From positions 62,001-126,000 of the forward strand of contig JADKKI010000072.1 in the NCBI GenBank assembly GCA_016720595.1: DNA of 64,000 nucleotides, in the 5' to 3' direction. Below, in pieces: positions 8,963 to 17,565 of the stretch; position 1 is the stretch's first letter; each line of letters starts with the position of its first letter. A model generated the notes under the pieces. The model ran no database searches and had not been told where the DNA came from. It saw nothing but the letters and a program-made list of their open reading frames with translations. The DNA is from Myxococcales bacterium (lineage in GTDB: Bacteria; Myxococcota_A; Polyangia; Haliangiales; Haliangiaceae). The translations under genes were made by a program, and so were the position numbers.

Positions 8963-9800
8963 CTACGGGCACGCTCGGGTCGCGACGTGGATCTTCTGAT
9001 CTTTCGCGACGACGAGGGTCGTGCCGTCCTGGGTCAGGTCCGGGTCCTTGTAGTTGGCGAGCTCCTCTCCGACGCTCGTGAACGAGTCGGTGGTCGTCGG
9101 GCGCGTTGCCCGTGACGTCCCGCCGATGCCGTTGCTGTAGAACATGAGCAGGCCGTCCGCAGAGATCGTCGGAAACGAGAACCCGGCGCCGAAGGTGCCG
9201 CCCGAATCAACGAACGCCGAGGCGAGGTCGCCGCGGGTCGCGACGTGGAGGTTGTTGGCCATGTCGTTGTAATAGAGCGTGAGGCCATCGCCCGACAGAT
9301 CGAGCGATGACGGATGGATCCCCGTGAGACCCGCGACGTCGACCACCGGGCTCCATGTGCCGCCGGTGTTCTTGCTCTGCACGAAGATCGGATCGCCCGC
9401 GTTGTTGATGCGCAGGATCATCAAGGTGCCGTCGTCCGTGATCGATGGATCTGCATCGATCACGGTGCCCTGGCCGAAGTTGATCGTGGCGCCAATCCCC
9501 CAGGTGGCGGTCGTCGACGAGCGGCTCGCTCGCTCGATCAGCCAGCTCCCGTTGTTGTGCGCCCAGTACAACTCGAGGGAGGTTGCCGGCGATCGTCGGC
9601 TCGCCCGTGACGAAGCCGTTGGTCGGCACGATCGCGACGGGTGTCGAGAACGTACTCGTGCAGGACGCGGCGTCGGGGCCACCGTCGTGACCGGAGCCCG
9701 GTCCGTCACCACGAGCGTCATCGATACCGCCGCCGTTGAAGCCGGGCTTGGAGAAGCAGCCGGTGGCGAGCAGCATCGCCGTGGTCACTGCAACGCGCAC
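8963..9800 (-). CDS. Lipoprotein with PD40/WD40-like propeller repeats, one frame break near 9580
   Basis: The N-terminus from GTG 9800 has a lipobox (AMLLATGCFSKPGF) and a DxARGDGPGSGHDGGPDAAS linker. The frame breaks at about 9575-9590, and the rest (SLELYWAHNNGSWLIERASR ... KIHVATRACP) follows in another frame to 8963. The body contains repeats such as DPSITDDGTLMILR, LDLSGDGLTLYYND and PTISADGLLMFYSN, typical of PD40-type beta-propellers. One inserted or lost base would restore a protein of about 278 residues. It is closely similar in plan to the lipoprotein at 37073-37921. Its 3' end is only 3 bp from the convergent gene. Confidence 0.75.
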
Positions 9801-9909
9801 GAGTCGAGTGTACCAGGGAGGGAGCGTGCGCGGTGGTCGTGCCGTTCAGTGCAGCACTCGGCGCGGCACTGGGTCCCGAGCAAGAACGAGTGGTACCGTG
9901 GAGGGGACC

Positions 9910-10485
9910 ATGGTCCCAGTCGCGTATGTCGACAGCGACGGCATCGAACGTTCCTGCACGATCGGACGCGAGCCGGTGCTCGTCGGTCGCGAGCCGGGCT
10001 CCGCGATCCAGAGCAACGATCCTCTCGTGTCGCGAAGACATGCGTTGCTCTACGTGGACCCCTCCGGGATGTTGTTCGTCGAGGATCTTGGAAGTGCGAA
10101 CGGCGTGTTCGTCGGTCCGAACCGGGTGAAGGTGGCGCCGATTCCGATGGGGGCGGTGGTGGTCATCGGGAGTTTGCGGTTTCGCCGGCTCGCGGCCGCG
10201 CCCGGCTCGAGCCAGCCGCCCGCACCGGTCCAGGACGTGCTGGCCCGCCGGCCGACACACGCGGTGCTGGTGCCGCCACCCGCCGCGACCGCGGCTCCCA
10301 TGCCAGGTGCAGATGTTCACGCGATGCTCGTGCACCTGCTCGAGGTCGAGCGCGGGGTGCGCCTGGCGGTCGAGCAGGAGCGCGACGCCTATGGTGCTCG
10401 CCTCGCGGAGCTTCACCGCGAACTCGACGCGGCGCGGACCAAGATCGCGGAGCTCGAGGGCGAGCTCGCCAAGCGCCGGGGCTGA
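9910..10485 (+). CDS. FHA domain protein with C-terminal coiled coil
   Basis: ATG 9910 gives 191 residues. Residues about 17-95 form an FHA domain: GREPVLVGREPGSAIQ, then VSRRHALLYVD and EDLGSANGVFVGPNRV. The SRRH and SANGV elements are the phosphothreonine-binding signature. A Pro/Ala linker follows, then a charged heptad-like helix from about residue 140 (LLEVERGVRLAVEQERDAYGARLAELHRELDAARTK, shown here as positions only about 143-180) ending in KRRG. FHA proteins bind Thr-phosphorylated partners, so it may read out Ser/Thr kinase activity such as that of the kinase at 5457, although the two genes are not linked in an operon. The coiled coil suggests oligomerisation. Confidence 0.9.
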   Translation: MVPVAYVDSDGIERSCTIGREPVLVGREPGSAIQSNDPLVSRRHALLYVDPSGMLFVEDLGSANGVFVGPNRVKVAPIPMGAVVVIGSLRFRRLAAAPGSSQPPAPVQDVLARRPTHAVLVPPPAATAAPMPGADVHAMLVHLLEVERGVRLAVEQERDAYGARLAELHRELDAARTKIAELEGELAKRRG

Positions 10486-10564
10486 CGTCAGCGCTTCTTC
10501 GCCGCGCTCGCCTTGCCCGTCATCGCGACGAGCAGCTTCGTCGTCGGTGTGCGTCGGGCCATCG

Positions 10565-10924
10565 TCAGTCGGTCAGCTCGGCCCACGTGTCGGCCGCACC
10601 GTCGACGCGCTTGATGCGGACGCCAGCCACGACCGCCGGATCCATCAAGCGCGTGTTGACCCCCATGCGATCGCCGACGCTCGGGTCGATCCCGGTCCAG
10701 TGGGTCGTGCAGCCACAGGTCCCGCAGTGATGGAGGTCGAGCATCTTGTCGCCCCACCGATACGTGACGGTCGCGCCGGTGATTCGCACTCGATTCGGCG
10801 CGTAGTACGCCCACAGCGATCCGAGCCTGCGGCACACCGAGCAGTTACAGGAGGTGAGCAGGTCGGGCGCAGTGTCGACCTCGATGCGGACCGCTCCACA
10901 ATGACATGACGCTTCGATGGTCAC
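10565..10924 (-). CDS. GFA family protein (glutathione-dependent formaldehyde-activating enzyme-like, zinc-binding)
   Basis: The 119-residue product from GTG 10924 is a textbook GFA/CENP-V fold protein. Zinc-binding cysteines are visible as CHC (7 and 9), CNCSVC (26, 28 and 31) and HHCGTCGC (67, 70 and 72). The founding member was described as binding S-hydroxymethylglutathione, but most family members have unknown substrates. No formaldehyde or glutathione genes are nearby. A 24-codon basic reading frame (10488-10562) follows on the same strand; I give it little weight. Confidence 0.9.
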   Translation of the reverse strand: MTIEASCHCGAVRIEVDTAPDLLTSCNCSVCRRLGSLWAYYAPNRVRITGATVTYRWGDKMLDLHHCGTCGCTTHWTGIDPSVGDRMGVNTRLMDPAVVAGVRIKRVDGAADTWAELTD

Positions 10925-11206
10925 GGTCGGCAGTATACGGTCACAGCGGCCCGAGCGAGTCGGAGTGTGCGCGCCTCAGCGCTTCTTCTTCGCGTGGCCG
11001 GTGTCCTTGTTGCTTGGGCGAGGACGACGCCATCTGGCTCATGCGCGAAGGCGGCGCCCCAGGTCAAGGACTCCCCGCTCGCCGGCGTCCCGCGGCTCCG
11101 GTCGACCGGGTCGCCTGGAATAGGACGATCGCGCCGGGCGTACACGCAGCGATGACCCTCGCCCCGATCAACACCGGCAGGCGAACACCGTGAACTGCGC
11201 AAGGAG

Positions 11207-12343
11207 ATGTCCTTGAGCAGGAGACTTGCCGTTGCTTCTCTGTGCGGCGCGTTGCTCGCCGCGAGCGCCACCCACGCGTCCGCGGCGGATGGCGTCGATG
11301 AAACCGCGCGGTTTCTCGCGGGCAAAGGCGCGACGTCCGACTCCAGGCTCGCCGAGCATGCTCGATCCGAGTTCTACGGCGAATACGCCGCGCAGATCGG
11401 GTCGGGCTGGAAGCAGTTCCAGCAGCCGAACCTCGAGCGCATGCGGACCTGGTGGGCGGGCCACGCACCGGCGAAGTACTCGACGGTGTTCTACCCGTTC
11501 AGCGGACCCGATGTGGGGAATGCCCTGGCCCTGTTCCCCGACGCCGACTCCTACCTCATGTTCGGCCTCGAAGCCCCCGGCGCCATCCCAGACCCGCAGG
11601 ACATGGAAGCCGAAGCGATCAGCGCGGGCCTGCGTGATCTCGAGGCGTCGCTGAGCACGATCCTTCAGGTGAACTACTTCTTCACCAAGGCCATGGAGAA
11701 GAAGCTGGGCAAAGGTTCGTTCAACAGCATCAGCGGCCTCCTCCTGTTCTTCCTCGCCAGGAGCGATTGCGAGGTGACCGGGGCGAGGAGGGTGGCCATC
11801 GGTCGAGGCGGCGCTCTGGTGCCGGGGACGGTCGCCGATGACTCCGTGAGCGGACGTTCGCGCTCTCGCGTCCCCGGAGTCGAGATCACGTTCAAGCGAA
11901 AGGGGAGCAAGGAGCAGACCATCCGTTACTTCATGGTGAACGTCGCGGACGCTGACCTCGCGAAGCGCTCACGCGACTTCATGCCGTACCTCGAGAGCCA
12001 GCGACGCTTCGTGACGATGATCAAATCGGCGTCGTACCTGATGCACAAGGACGGCACTCGGGATCCGGCGCACTTCGAGAAGATCCGTTCGCTGATTCTC
12101 CGCCACAGCGACTTCGTCGTGCAGGACGACTCGGGCGTTCCGCTCAGGCTGTTCGCGCGCGAGACATGGAGGCTGAAGTTTCACGGGAGGTACGAGGCGC
12201 CCACGCCCGAGTTCGGGAAGTACCTCCAGAAGGACTTGAAGGTCGAGATGCAGCGGAACTCGACGGGGAAGCTGCCCTTCAGCTACGGCTACGCCTACAA
12301 GCAAGGCGAGTCGAATCTCATCACCGCCGAGCGAGCGCAGTAG
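11207..12343 (+). CDS. Exported protein of unknown function, first gene of a two-gene unit
   Basis: The 378-residue product has a Sec signal peptide (RRLAVASLCGALLAASATHASA). The start is ambiguous: the Shine-Dalgarno AAGGAG at 11201-11206 touches the ATG at 11207, whereas the in-frame TTG at 11213 lies at a normal distance of 6 bases, so the TTG may be the real start. The body is mixed alpha/beta with VFYPFSGPDVGNALALFPDA and YLMFGLEAPG early on and a basic C-terminal part. I do not recognise a family. A lipoprotein gene follows after 17 bp, so the pair probably works together at the cell envelope. Confidence 0.75.
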   Translation: MSLSRRLAVASLCGALLAASATHASAADGVDETARFLAGKGATSDSRLAEHARSEFYGEYAAQIGSGWKQFQQPNLERMRTWWAGHAPAKYSTVFYPFSGPDVGNALALFPDADSYLMFGLEAPGAIPDPQDMEAEAISAGLRDLEASLSTILQVNYFFTKAMEKKLGKGSFNSISGLLLFFLARSDCEVTGARRVAIGRGGALVPGTVADDSVSGRSRSRVPGVEITFKRKGSKEQTIRYFMVNVADADLAKRSRDFMPYLESQRRFVTMIKSASYLMHKDGTRDPAHFEKIRSLILRHSDFVVQDDSGVPLRLFARETWRLKFHGRYEAPTPEFGKYLQKDLKVEMQRNSTGKLPFSYGYAYKQGESNLITAERAQ

Positions 12344-12360
12344 GCGAAACAGGGGTTGGC

Positions 12361-13461
12361 ATGGTCAAGGCAAGGCAATGTTGCATGGCGGGCTTCCTGC
12401 TTCTCGGCTCGGCGGCGTGTGCCGACCGCCCGCAGCCCGCCGCGGATGTGATTCCCGTCGCGAAGGCGATCACGATCTACAGTTCCGGCGGGAGCGTGGT
12501 GTCGGGTGTGATCGATGCAGCCGCGCTGGAAGGTCGGCGGCTTCGTGTGCCCGCGTCCGTCGCGGCAATCAACCTCTCTCAGGGCGATCAGAGCTTGAAG
12601 TGGTTCACCGTCCAGGCCATGGAGGCCAGGAAGGACTCGACGTACAAGCTCATCGGGCTTCCCCCGCTGAACTCCGGCGAGCTGAAGTTCAACTACGCGC
12701 TGCCCGACATCACGTGGACCCTCAAGCTGAAGGCGGAGATCACCGACGCGAAGTCCGTGAGCCTCCAGCTGCTGGGCTTGATCAACATGGACGCGAGCGA
12801 GCCGTACAAGCAGTGCGATGTGACCCTCGTGCTGAACGACGCGGTGAGCGTGGACAAGCTCTCGGCGTCCACGTTCAAGCTGAGCGCGTTCGATCTCTAT
12901 CCGCATCGCAACATCACCTACGACCTCGGCGACAAGGTCATGGGCTATTCGTTCATCCGCGAGTGGAATGCCTATGCGGGCAAGGACGAGGTCCACGTCC
13001 TGCTGCAGGTGAAGAACCCGTTCTCGGTCGACCTCGACCAGACCAGCAGCTCCGTCGAGATGAACCAGATCATCGTCGAGTCAGGCACCATCAGCAGCGA
13101 GAGCGGGCCCGGGGAGGTGGTCTCGCTGCCGGCGGGGATCGACGACACGATCTCCACCTTCCGCTCGGTCAAGATCACCGAGTCGACGGACAAGGGGCCA
13201 CTGCCGTTCAATCACCACATCTCCTACGACATCATCAACCGATCAGAGCAGCCGAAGACGCTCAGGCTCGTGACCCCGCGGGTCATGGGCAACGAGCACC
13301 GCTCGGTCTATCACTTCAAGCAGCCGCCGGACGCGACGCCCGAGAACACGCTCGTCTGGATGCTCCAGCTCGAGCCGGGCGGCACCCGTACTCTGGAGTA
13401 CGACTTCGACGCCGACATCAAGGACGTCGAAGGCGAGAACGGCTTCGAGCAAGGAGGGTAG
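12361..13461 (+). CDS. Lipoprotein of unknown function, second gene of a two-gene unit
   Basis: ATG 12361 gives 366 residues beginning MVKARQCCMAGFLLLGSAAC, with the lipobox Cys at residue 20. The remainder is almost entirely beta-rich (YSSGGSVVSGVIDAAALEGRR, ITWTLKLKAEITDAKSVSLQ, HISYDIINRSEQPKTLRL) and looks like two or three immunoglobulin-like or sandwich domains. The ending DVEGENGFEQGG is acidic. It begins 17 bp after the previous exported protein, so co-transcription and a shared envelope role are likely. No named family was recognised. Confidence 0.75.
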   Translation: MVKARQCCMAGFLLLGSAACADRPQPAADVIPVAKAITIYSSGGSVVSGVIDAAALEGRRLRVPASVAAINLSQGDQSLKWFTVQAMEARKDSTYKLIGLPPLNSGELKFNYALPDITWTLKLKAEITDAKSVSLQLLGLINMDASEPYKQCDVTLVLNDAVSVDKLSASTFKLSAFDLYPHRNITYDLGDKVMGYSFIREWNAYAGKDEVHVLLQVKNPFSVDLDQTSSSVEMNQIIVESGTISSESGPGEVVSLPAGIDDTISTFRSVKITESTDKGPLPFNHHISYDIINRSEQPKTLRLVTPRVMGNEHRSVYHFKQPPDATPENTLVWMLQLEPGGTRTLEYDFDADIKDVEGENGFEQGG

Positions 13462-13551
13462 GGTGCGCGACCGCCCATCGCCCGGCAGAACGTCTGAGGG
13501 GTCGGCGCGGCGGGGTGCCAGGGGCTTTGAGGGGCGAGAAGTCTTCCCGGG

Positions 13552-14685
13552 GTGTCTACTGGATGGGTGAGGTGCGCGCTCGTCATCGGCATCGTGTTGC
13601 TCGGAGGTTGTCCGCTCTGCCCCGACGAGTACATCGCGCCCGGCGTCTCCGGGGCGCGATGGGAGGCCGCCGACGCGCTGTTCCACCAGGAGCCACGCTG
13701 GCTCGGTGGCGACGGCGCGTACTCGATCGATCTGGGCGACGACCGATCGGTGTGGCTGTTCGGCGACTCGTTCATCGCCACGACGCCGAACCACACGCGG
13801 CGGGAATCGGCGCTGGTCCGCAACTCGATCGCCGTGATGACCGGGCGAGATCCGCTGACCGCGACGATGGAGTTCGCGTGGCAGGACGGCACGACGCCGG
13901 GCTCGTACTTCCCGGAGGCCGGTGACCACTGGTTCTGGCCGGTCCATGGCGTGCGCCTCGAGCACGGGCCCCTCCTGATCTTTCTCTCCGAGATCGCTCC
14001 CACGCCCGGCCTCGGCCTCGGGTTCGCCGCGGCGGGCTTCCGCGTCGTGCGCGTGAGGAACCCGGACCTCCCGCCGGCGCAGTGGACGATCGAGGCAGTC
14101 GCGTCGGTGCCGGCACCGGCAGATCTCGACGCGTCGGTCGGCGCGTGCGTCGCGGTCGATCGCGACCACCTCGTCGCGGTGTCGGTCGACGGCGACTCCA
14201 TGCATCGCGGGCGACTCGCACGCTGGCCGCTGTTCGTCGTCGGCGAAGGCGACCTCAGCGAGCCCGAGTGGCTGTCCAACGGCGAGTGGATCGCGCAGGC
14301 CGCGCTCACGCGGAACCCGGACGTCGTGTTCCCGGATGCCGGGAGCGAGTGCTCGCTGGTCGGCGACGGCTCTGGCGGCTGGCTCTATGTCGCGAGCCGC
14401 GGTTTCGGGAATGCGCCGATCGCCGTGCGCACGGCGGCCTCGCTCGAGGGCACTTGGGACGAACAGACCCAGCCGGTGTTCACGCCGGATGGCAGGTTCG
14501 TCTACGCCGGGAAGGCTCATCCTCAGCTCCGCGTCGACGGCGATCACGACCAGTACTTGTGGAACTTCGCCGTGACCTACGCCGACAACAGCTTCACGTT
14601 CGCGGACCTCCTCGATCCCGCGAACGAGCACACGCTGTACTGGCCGCACTTCGTGCGGATTCAGCTGTCGTATCCTTCGTGTTAG
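13552..14685 (+). CDS. Lipoprotein with glycosidase-like beta-propeller (DUF4185-like)
   Basis: The frame opens with GTG 13552; GTG 13567 is an equally good start and gives VRCALVIGIVLLGGCPLC, a lipobox at GGC. The body of about 350 residues has DGAYSIDLGDDRSVWLFGDSFI near the start, followed by repeated blade-like units (DHWFWPVHGVRLEHGPLLIFL, GGWLYVASRGFG, YLWNFAVTYADNSFTFADLL). The VWLFGDSF motif and five-bladed style recall DUF4185 and related GH43/GH68-fold proteins. Activity is not predictable because the acidic catalytic residues cannot be assigned by eye. Confidence 0.7.
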   Translation: MSTGWVRCALVIGIVLLGGCPLCPDEYIAPGVSGARWEAADALFHQEPRWLGGDGAYSIDLGDDRSVWLFGDSFIATTPNHTRRESALVRNSIAVMTGRDPLTATMEFAWQDGTTPGSYFPEAGDHWFWPVHGVRLEHGPLLIFLSEIAPTPGLGLGFAAAGFRVVRVRNPDLPPAQWTIEAVASVPAPADLDASVGACVAVDRDHLVAVSVDGDSMHRGRLARWPLFVVGEGDLSEPEWLSNGEWIAQAALTRNPDVVFPDAGSECSLVGDGSGGWLYVASRGFGNAPIAVRTAASLEGTWDEQTQPVFTPDGRFVYAGKAHPQLRVDGDHDQYLWNFAVTYADNSFTFADLLDPANEHTLYWPHFVRIQLSYPSC

Positions 14686-14741
14686 CTGTGAGACCCGAAT
14701 GAGCACGGATCCCGCGAAGTCGCGAGCGGCGACGGATCCCC

Positions 14742-15470
14742 TTAGCCCTCGGGGCGCATGAATGCGACGCCCACCTTCATCATCACGGTCGAGAGCGAGT
14801 ACTCCTTGTGCTCCAGGTTGTCGTCCTTGATCACACGGAGGTCGAAGCCGAGGCTCGCGTACACGCCGAGGTGGCGCGTGAACCGATAGGTGCCATCGAG
14901 CACCGCCGCGACGTCGGTGCCCTTGAGCTTGTCGCTGCCAGTGCGAGCAAGCTGTAGCTTCGCGTTCACCCAGACCTTGTCGCCGACCCTGTGGGTGGCG
15001 TGAAACTGCAATCCGACGTCGGCGTAGAGCTTCGAGTCGGCCGCGGTCCCGACGACGTCGCCTTCGGACACATACGCGCTGTCGACCACGATGTTGAGAG
15101 ACGCGCCGCCACCGAGAAAGCCGAAGGCATAGCCGACGTCCGCACCGAGAAACTGGACCTCTCCCGCCTTACCAGCACCCTTGTCGTCGGTCACATAGCC
15201 GACGTGCAGGTAGCTCATGATCCCTGCCGTCACGTCGGCCTGAAATCCCCAGTTGATGCGGCCCTCCCATTGCCTGAGTGAGACGGTCGGCACCGCGATC
15301 GCCGTCCCGCCGTCGAGCGCGGGGTTGTTCGCGGCAGTGGTGGAGTTGAGCGTCAAGCAGACACACGCGTAGCTGTGATCGCGTCGCCCGCCGGCGACTG
15401 CGTGCGTAGGCGCCACCAGCAGCCCGACACCGAAGATCAGCCCCACCGTCACGACACCTGGATTTCGCAT
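14742..15470 (-). CDS. Probable outer-membrane beta-barrel protein
   Basis: ATG 15470 gives a Sec signal (MRNPGVVTVGLIFGVGLLVAPTHAVAGG) on a 242-residue protein. The mature part alternates hydrophobic and polar residues in about ten strands, for example INWGFQADVTAGIMSYLHVGYV, SKLYADVGLQFHATHRVGDK and HLGVYASLGFDLRVIKDD. It ends MMKVGVAFMRPEG. Two cysteines (ACVC) lie near the mature N-terminus. The longer open frame up to 15827 is not coding-like and runs over a small gene. It is probably a small pore or structural barrel; the substrate is unknown. Confidence 0.7.
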   Translation of the reverse strand: MRNPGVVTVGLIFGVGLLVAPTHAVAGGRRDHSYACVCLTLNSTTAANNPALDGGTAIAVPTVSLRQWEGRINWGFQADVTAGIMSYLHVGYVTDDKGAGKAGEVQFLGADVGYAFGFLGGGASLNIVVDSAYVSEGDVVGTAADSKLYADVGLQFHATHRVGDKVWVNAKLQLARTGSDKLKGTDVAAVLDGTYRFTRHLGVYASLGFDLRVIKDDNLEHKEYSLSTVMMKVGVAFMRPEG

Positions 15471-15549
15471 AACTCCAGACCGTATCACTGGCCGCCGCAG
15501 CGAATGTCGCTGCTCGGGGTCGTCCACGGGTAGCGGCTGCTGCCCCGAA

Positions 15550-15693
15550 TCACGAGTGCGCGACATGGTGGTGGTGCTTCTCGAGCCCGACACCGACCAG
15601 CGCCACGGCCAGCGCGGCAAGGAACAAGACCCTGGCGAAACTCCCAACGCTCGCCACCATGCCGAGGAAGTCAGAGATCGCTGTCGACTGCAT
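15550..15693 (-). CDS. 47-residue single-pass membrane microprotein with a natural His cluster
   Basis: A short frame from ATG 15693 to TGA 15550 encodes 47 residues. Residues about 18-38 (VGSFARVLFLAALAVALVGVG) make one strong transmembrane helix, and the tail is LEKHHHHVAHS. The codons are G/C-ending as in neighbouring genes, and no other gene occupies this stretch. The four to five histidines could bind a metal ion. The Shine-Dalgarno is weak. It lies between the barrel gene at 14742 and the divergent diheme gene at 15860. Real coding status is probable but not certain. Confidence 0.5.
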   Translation of the reverse strand: MQSTAISDFLGMVASVGSFARVLFLAALAVALVGVGLEKHHHHVAHS

Positions 15694-15859
15694 GACCTGC
15701 GCCTTTCGATCCACGGCGGTGCATCTGCCGTGCCGCCATGCGGTTTGCGAAGCCGCGCGCTCCTACGTGCGGCACGAGCTCGTCGCTCCCTGATCCCGCG
15801 CAGCGATTGCGCAAAATTCCCGCCCACAGCTGGCGCGCAACGTGCTGCAAAGCCGCAAC

Positions 15860-16594
15860 ATGATCCGAATCAGCTGGCTCGTCTGCCTGGCGGCGATGAC
15901 ATGGAGTTGTGAGAGCGGGCCCGGCGCCGCTCGGGGGCCAGCGACGGTCCACGCCCCGATCGCCAAAGCGCCACCGCCGCCGCCCGTCGCATCGCACAAG
16001 GTCCGCGAGCAGATGTGGGCACATTTCGAGGCGGCCGCGGAGCTGCAGCGAGCCATTGCCCAGGGACGGCTCGCCGATGCGCGCGAGCTCGCCACCTGGC
16101 TGGCGACCAAGGCCGAGCCGCGCACGCCCGAGCTGATCGGGGCCGCGCTGCGGATCCAGGAGGCGCCCGATCTCAAGACAGCTGCTGCCCTGACCGGAGC
16201 ACTGGCTGGCGCGTGCGGCTCGTGTCACGAGGCGAGCAAGGCGGCGCCGGTGTTCGTGATCCCGAGGGAGCCAGCCGATGGGCCCAGCATCGAGACGCAG
16301 ATGCAGCGCCATCAGTGGGCCGCGGCTCGCCTGTGGGAGGGCGTCATCGGTCCCAACGACGACGCATGGTTCTTCGGCGTGCAGGCGATGGAGAACGCGA
16401 AGATCGATCTTCGCTGGACGACCAAGGCCGCGCCGCCACCCGAGGCCGTTGGCTTCGCAGAGGAGCTACGTGGGCTGGCGGCGCGGGCGCCGAACGTCGA
16501 GGGCCGGGCCGCGCGGGCAGAGTTCTACGGCACGATGCTCCATACCTGCGCCAGCTGCCACGCGATCCTCCGGTCGCCCCCAAAGGCTCCCTGA
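15860..16594 (+). CDS. Diheme cytochrome c-like lipoprotein
   Basis: ATG 15860 gives a lipoprotein signal (LVCLAAMTWSC, Cys17) on a 244-residue protein. Two CxxCH heme-attachment motifs are visible: CGSCH at residues 119-123 and CASCH at 230-234. The regions before each heme motif are helical and of similar length (about 70-100 residues), suggesting a duplicated cytochrome unit resembling four-helix cytochrome c' family proteins, in which the heme motif is near the C-terminus of each bundle. It would act in periplasmic electron transfer. A small membrane protein gene follows after 37 bp. Confidence 0.85.
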   Translation: MIRISWLVCLAAMTWSCESGPGAARGPATVHAPIAKAPPPPPVASHKVREQMWAHFEAAAELQRAIAQGRLADARELATWLATKAEPRTPELIGAALRIQEAPDLKTAAALTGALAGACGSCHEASKAAPVFVIPREPADGPSIETQMQRHQWAAARLWEGVIGPNDDAWFFGVQAMENAKIDLRWTTKAAPPPEAVGFAEELRGLAARAPNVEGRAARAEFYGTMLHTCASCHAILRSPPKAP

Positions 16595-16595
16595 A

Positions 16596-17474
16596 TCAGG
16601 AGCCTGCTCGCCGTGGCATCATCTCGCTGGGATGAAGACCCCGGTCCACGACTACGTCGGCGTGGTCTTTTGCGATACCCGCCGAGCGCATCGCTGGCGG
16701 AAGGCGTTCATGAAGCGAGGCATCGAGGTGCGCGTACTCGAGACCTTCGGCGAGGAGTCGGAACACGGCGCCTACAAGGTCAGCGTGCCGCGGCGGAACC
16801 TGGTCGCTGCGAATCAGCTGGTGACCGCGGTGACGCGCGGCGAGGTCTCGCTTCCGGGCTCCAGCATCTCGCCGATGATGGCGATCGTCGCCATCGTCGT
16901 GATCGCGGCGACGATCGTCGCGTTCAGGGTCTAGAAGGTCTGCCTCTTCGACAGCCTTACTCACCGACGACGTCTCGGTTGTCGGTAGAGGGAAGTTGGA
17001 TTGGTCGGCGCAGGACCCTCCGGGTCGGAACTTCACACCGTCCACTGGGCGCCTGTCCGAAAAGCGCCTTGAGTACCGCCAGGTCAGCATGGCCGTGCGG
17101 ATCTTCTCGTCGTAGCGAGGAAAGCACGTCGAGCTCATCCGGCTCACCGACACAGGTACACCCGCCGTATCGAGGCAGAGCGCGAACGACGCGGTCGTCT
17201 CGATCACTCCGCGACGCCCCATCTCGTAAGCCGTCACGTCGTCCGGGCGGATCGCGGTGTCTCCAGAGAGCCTATGTCCCTCGATCAGCTCCCGCGAGAC
17301 CTCGAGCGGCGGCCCAATGTTCGGTCTCTCCGTCGGATGCCGAAACTGCTCGGAGATGGTCCGGTTGTACGTGGTCGCATCCTTGATGCAGGCCTCGCTC
17401 ACCGTCGGAAAAGCCGCGGACGGACCACCGCATCCACCCCCAATTGCCACGCACGCCGTGAACAACGCCCTCAC
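16596..17474 (-). CDS. Lipoprotein with C-terminal TonB-like region; true 3' end uncertain
   Basis: GTG 17474 gives a lipobox (VRALFTACVAIGGGCGG). The convincing coding part runs to about 16960: HPTERPNIGPPLEVSREL, then VIETTASFALCLDTAGVPVSVSRMSSTCFPRYDEKIRTAMLTWRYS, a pattern like the TonB C-terminal (TonB_C) domain of periplasmic proteins. Beyond about 16960 the frame stays open to 16596, but it becomes Asp/Arg/His-rich and lies antisense to the gene at 16632, so that part is probably not real. A lost base near 16960-17000 or an unseen stop would explain this. Confidence 0.55.
   Translation of the reverse strand: MRALFTACVAIGGGCGGPSAAFPTVSEACIKDATTYNRTISEQFRHPTERPNIGPPLEVSRELIEGHRLSGDTAIRPDDVTAYEMGRRGVIETTASFALCLDTAGVPVSVSRMSSTCFPRYDEKIRTAMLTWRYSRRFSDRRPVDGVKFRPGGSCADQSNFPLPTTETSSVSKAVEEADLLDPERDDRRRDHDDGDDRHHRRDAGARKRDLAARHRGHQLIRSDQVPPRHADLVGAVFRLLAEGLEYAHLDASLHERLPPAMRSAGIAKDHADVVVDRGLHPSEMMPRRAGS
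16632..16934 (+). CDS. Small tail-anchored membrane protein (DUF2007-like N-terminal part)
   Basis: From ATG 16632 the product is 100 residues. Residues 1-70 form a small alpha/beta domain (VGVVFCDTRRAHRWRKAFMKRGIEVRVLETFGEESEHGAYKVSV, roughly residues 9-52) that resembles the signal-transducing DUF2007 type. The C-terminus is a single membrane helix (MMAIVAIVVIAATIVAFRV). It follows the diheme gene by 37 bp and may be co-transcribed. The much longer frame reported from 16278 overlaps the diheme gene and is not coding. Its function is unknown. Confidence 0.7.
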   Translation: MKTPVHDYVGVVFCDTRRAHRWRKAFMKRGIEVRVLETFGEESEHGAYKVSVPRRNLVAANQLVTAVTRGEVSLPGSSISPMMAIVAIVVIAATIVAFRV

Positions 17475-17565
17475 TCGCGGAACGTACCACCAGCTCAGCG
17501 TCTCCCGTTCGGTCGTTGGTCTGATCGCTCGCACGCTCGGACGTACGCGGTGGCATTCGATGGCC

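Noticed and set aside
10488..10562. 24-codon minus-strand frame right after the GFA gene, ending AAKKR
   Set aside because: Too short and basic, without a clear ribosome-binding site or homologue; a similar KKKR end near 10978 lacks a start codon.
16596..16955. C-terminal extension of the minus-strand lipoprotein opposite the gene at 16632
   Set aside because: It is Asp/Arg/His-rich and antisense to a convincing plus-strand gene, so I treat it as a read-through artefact.
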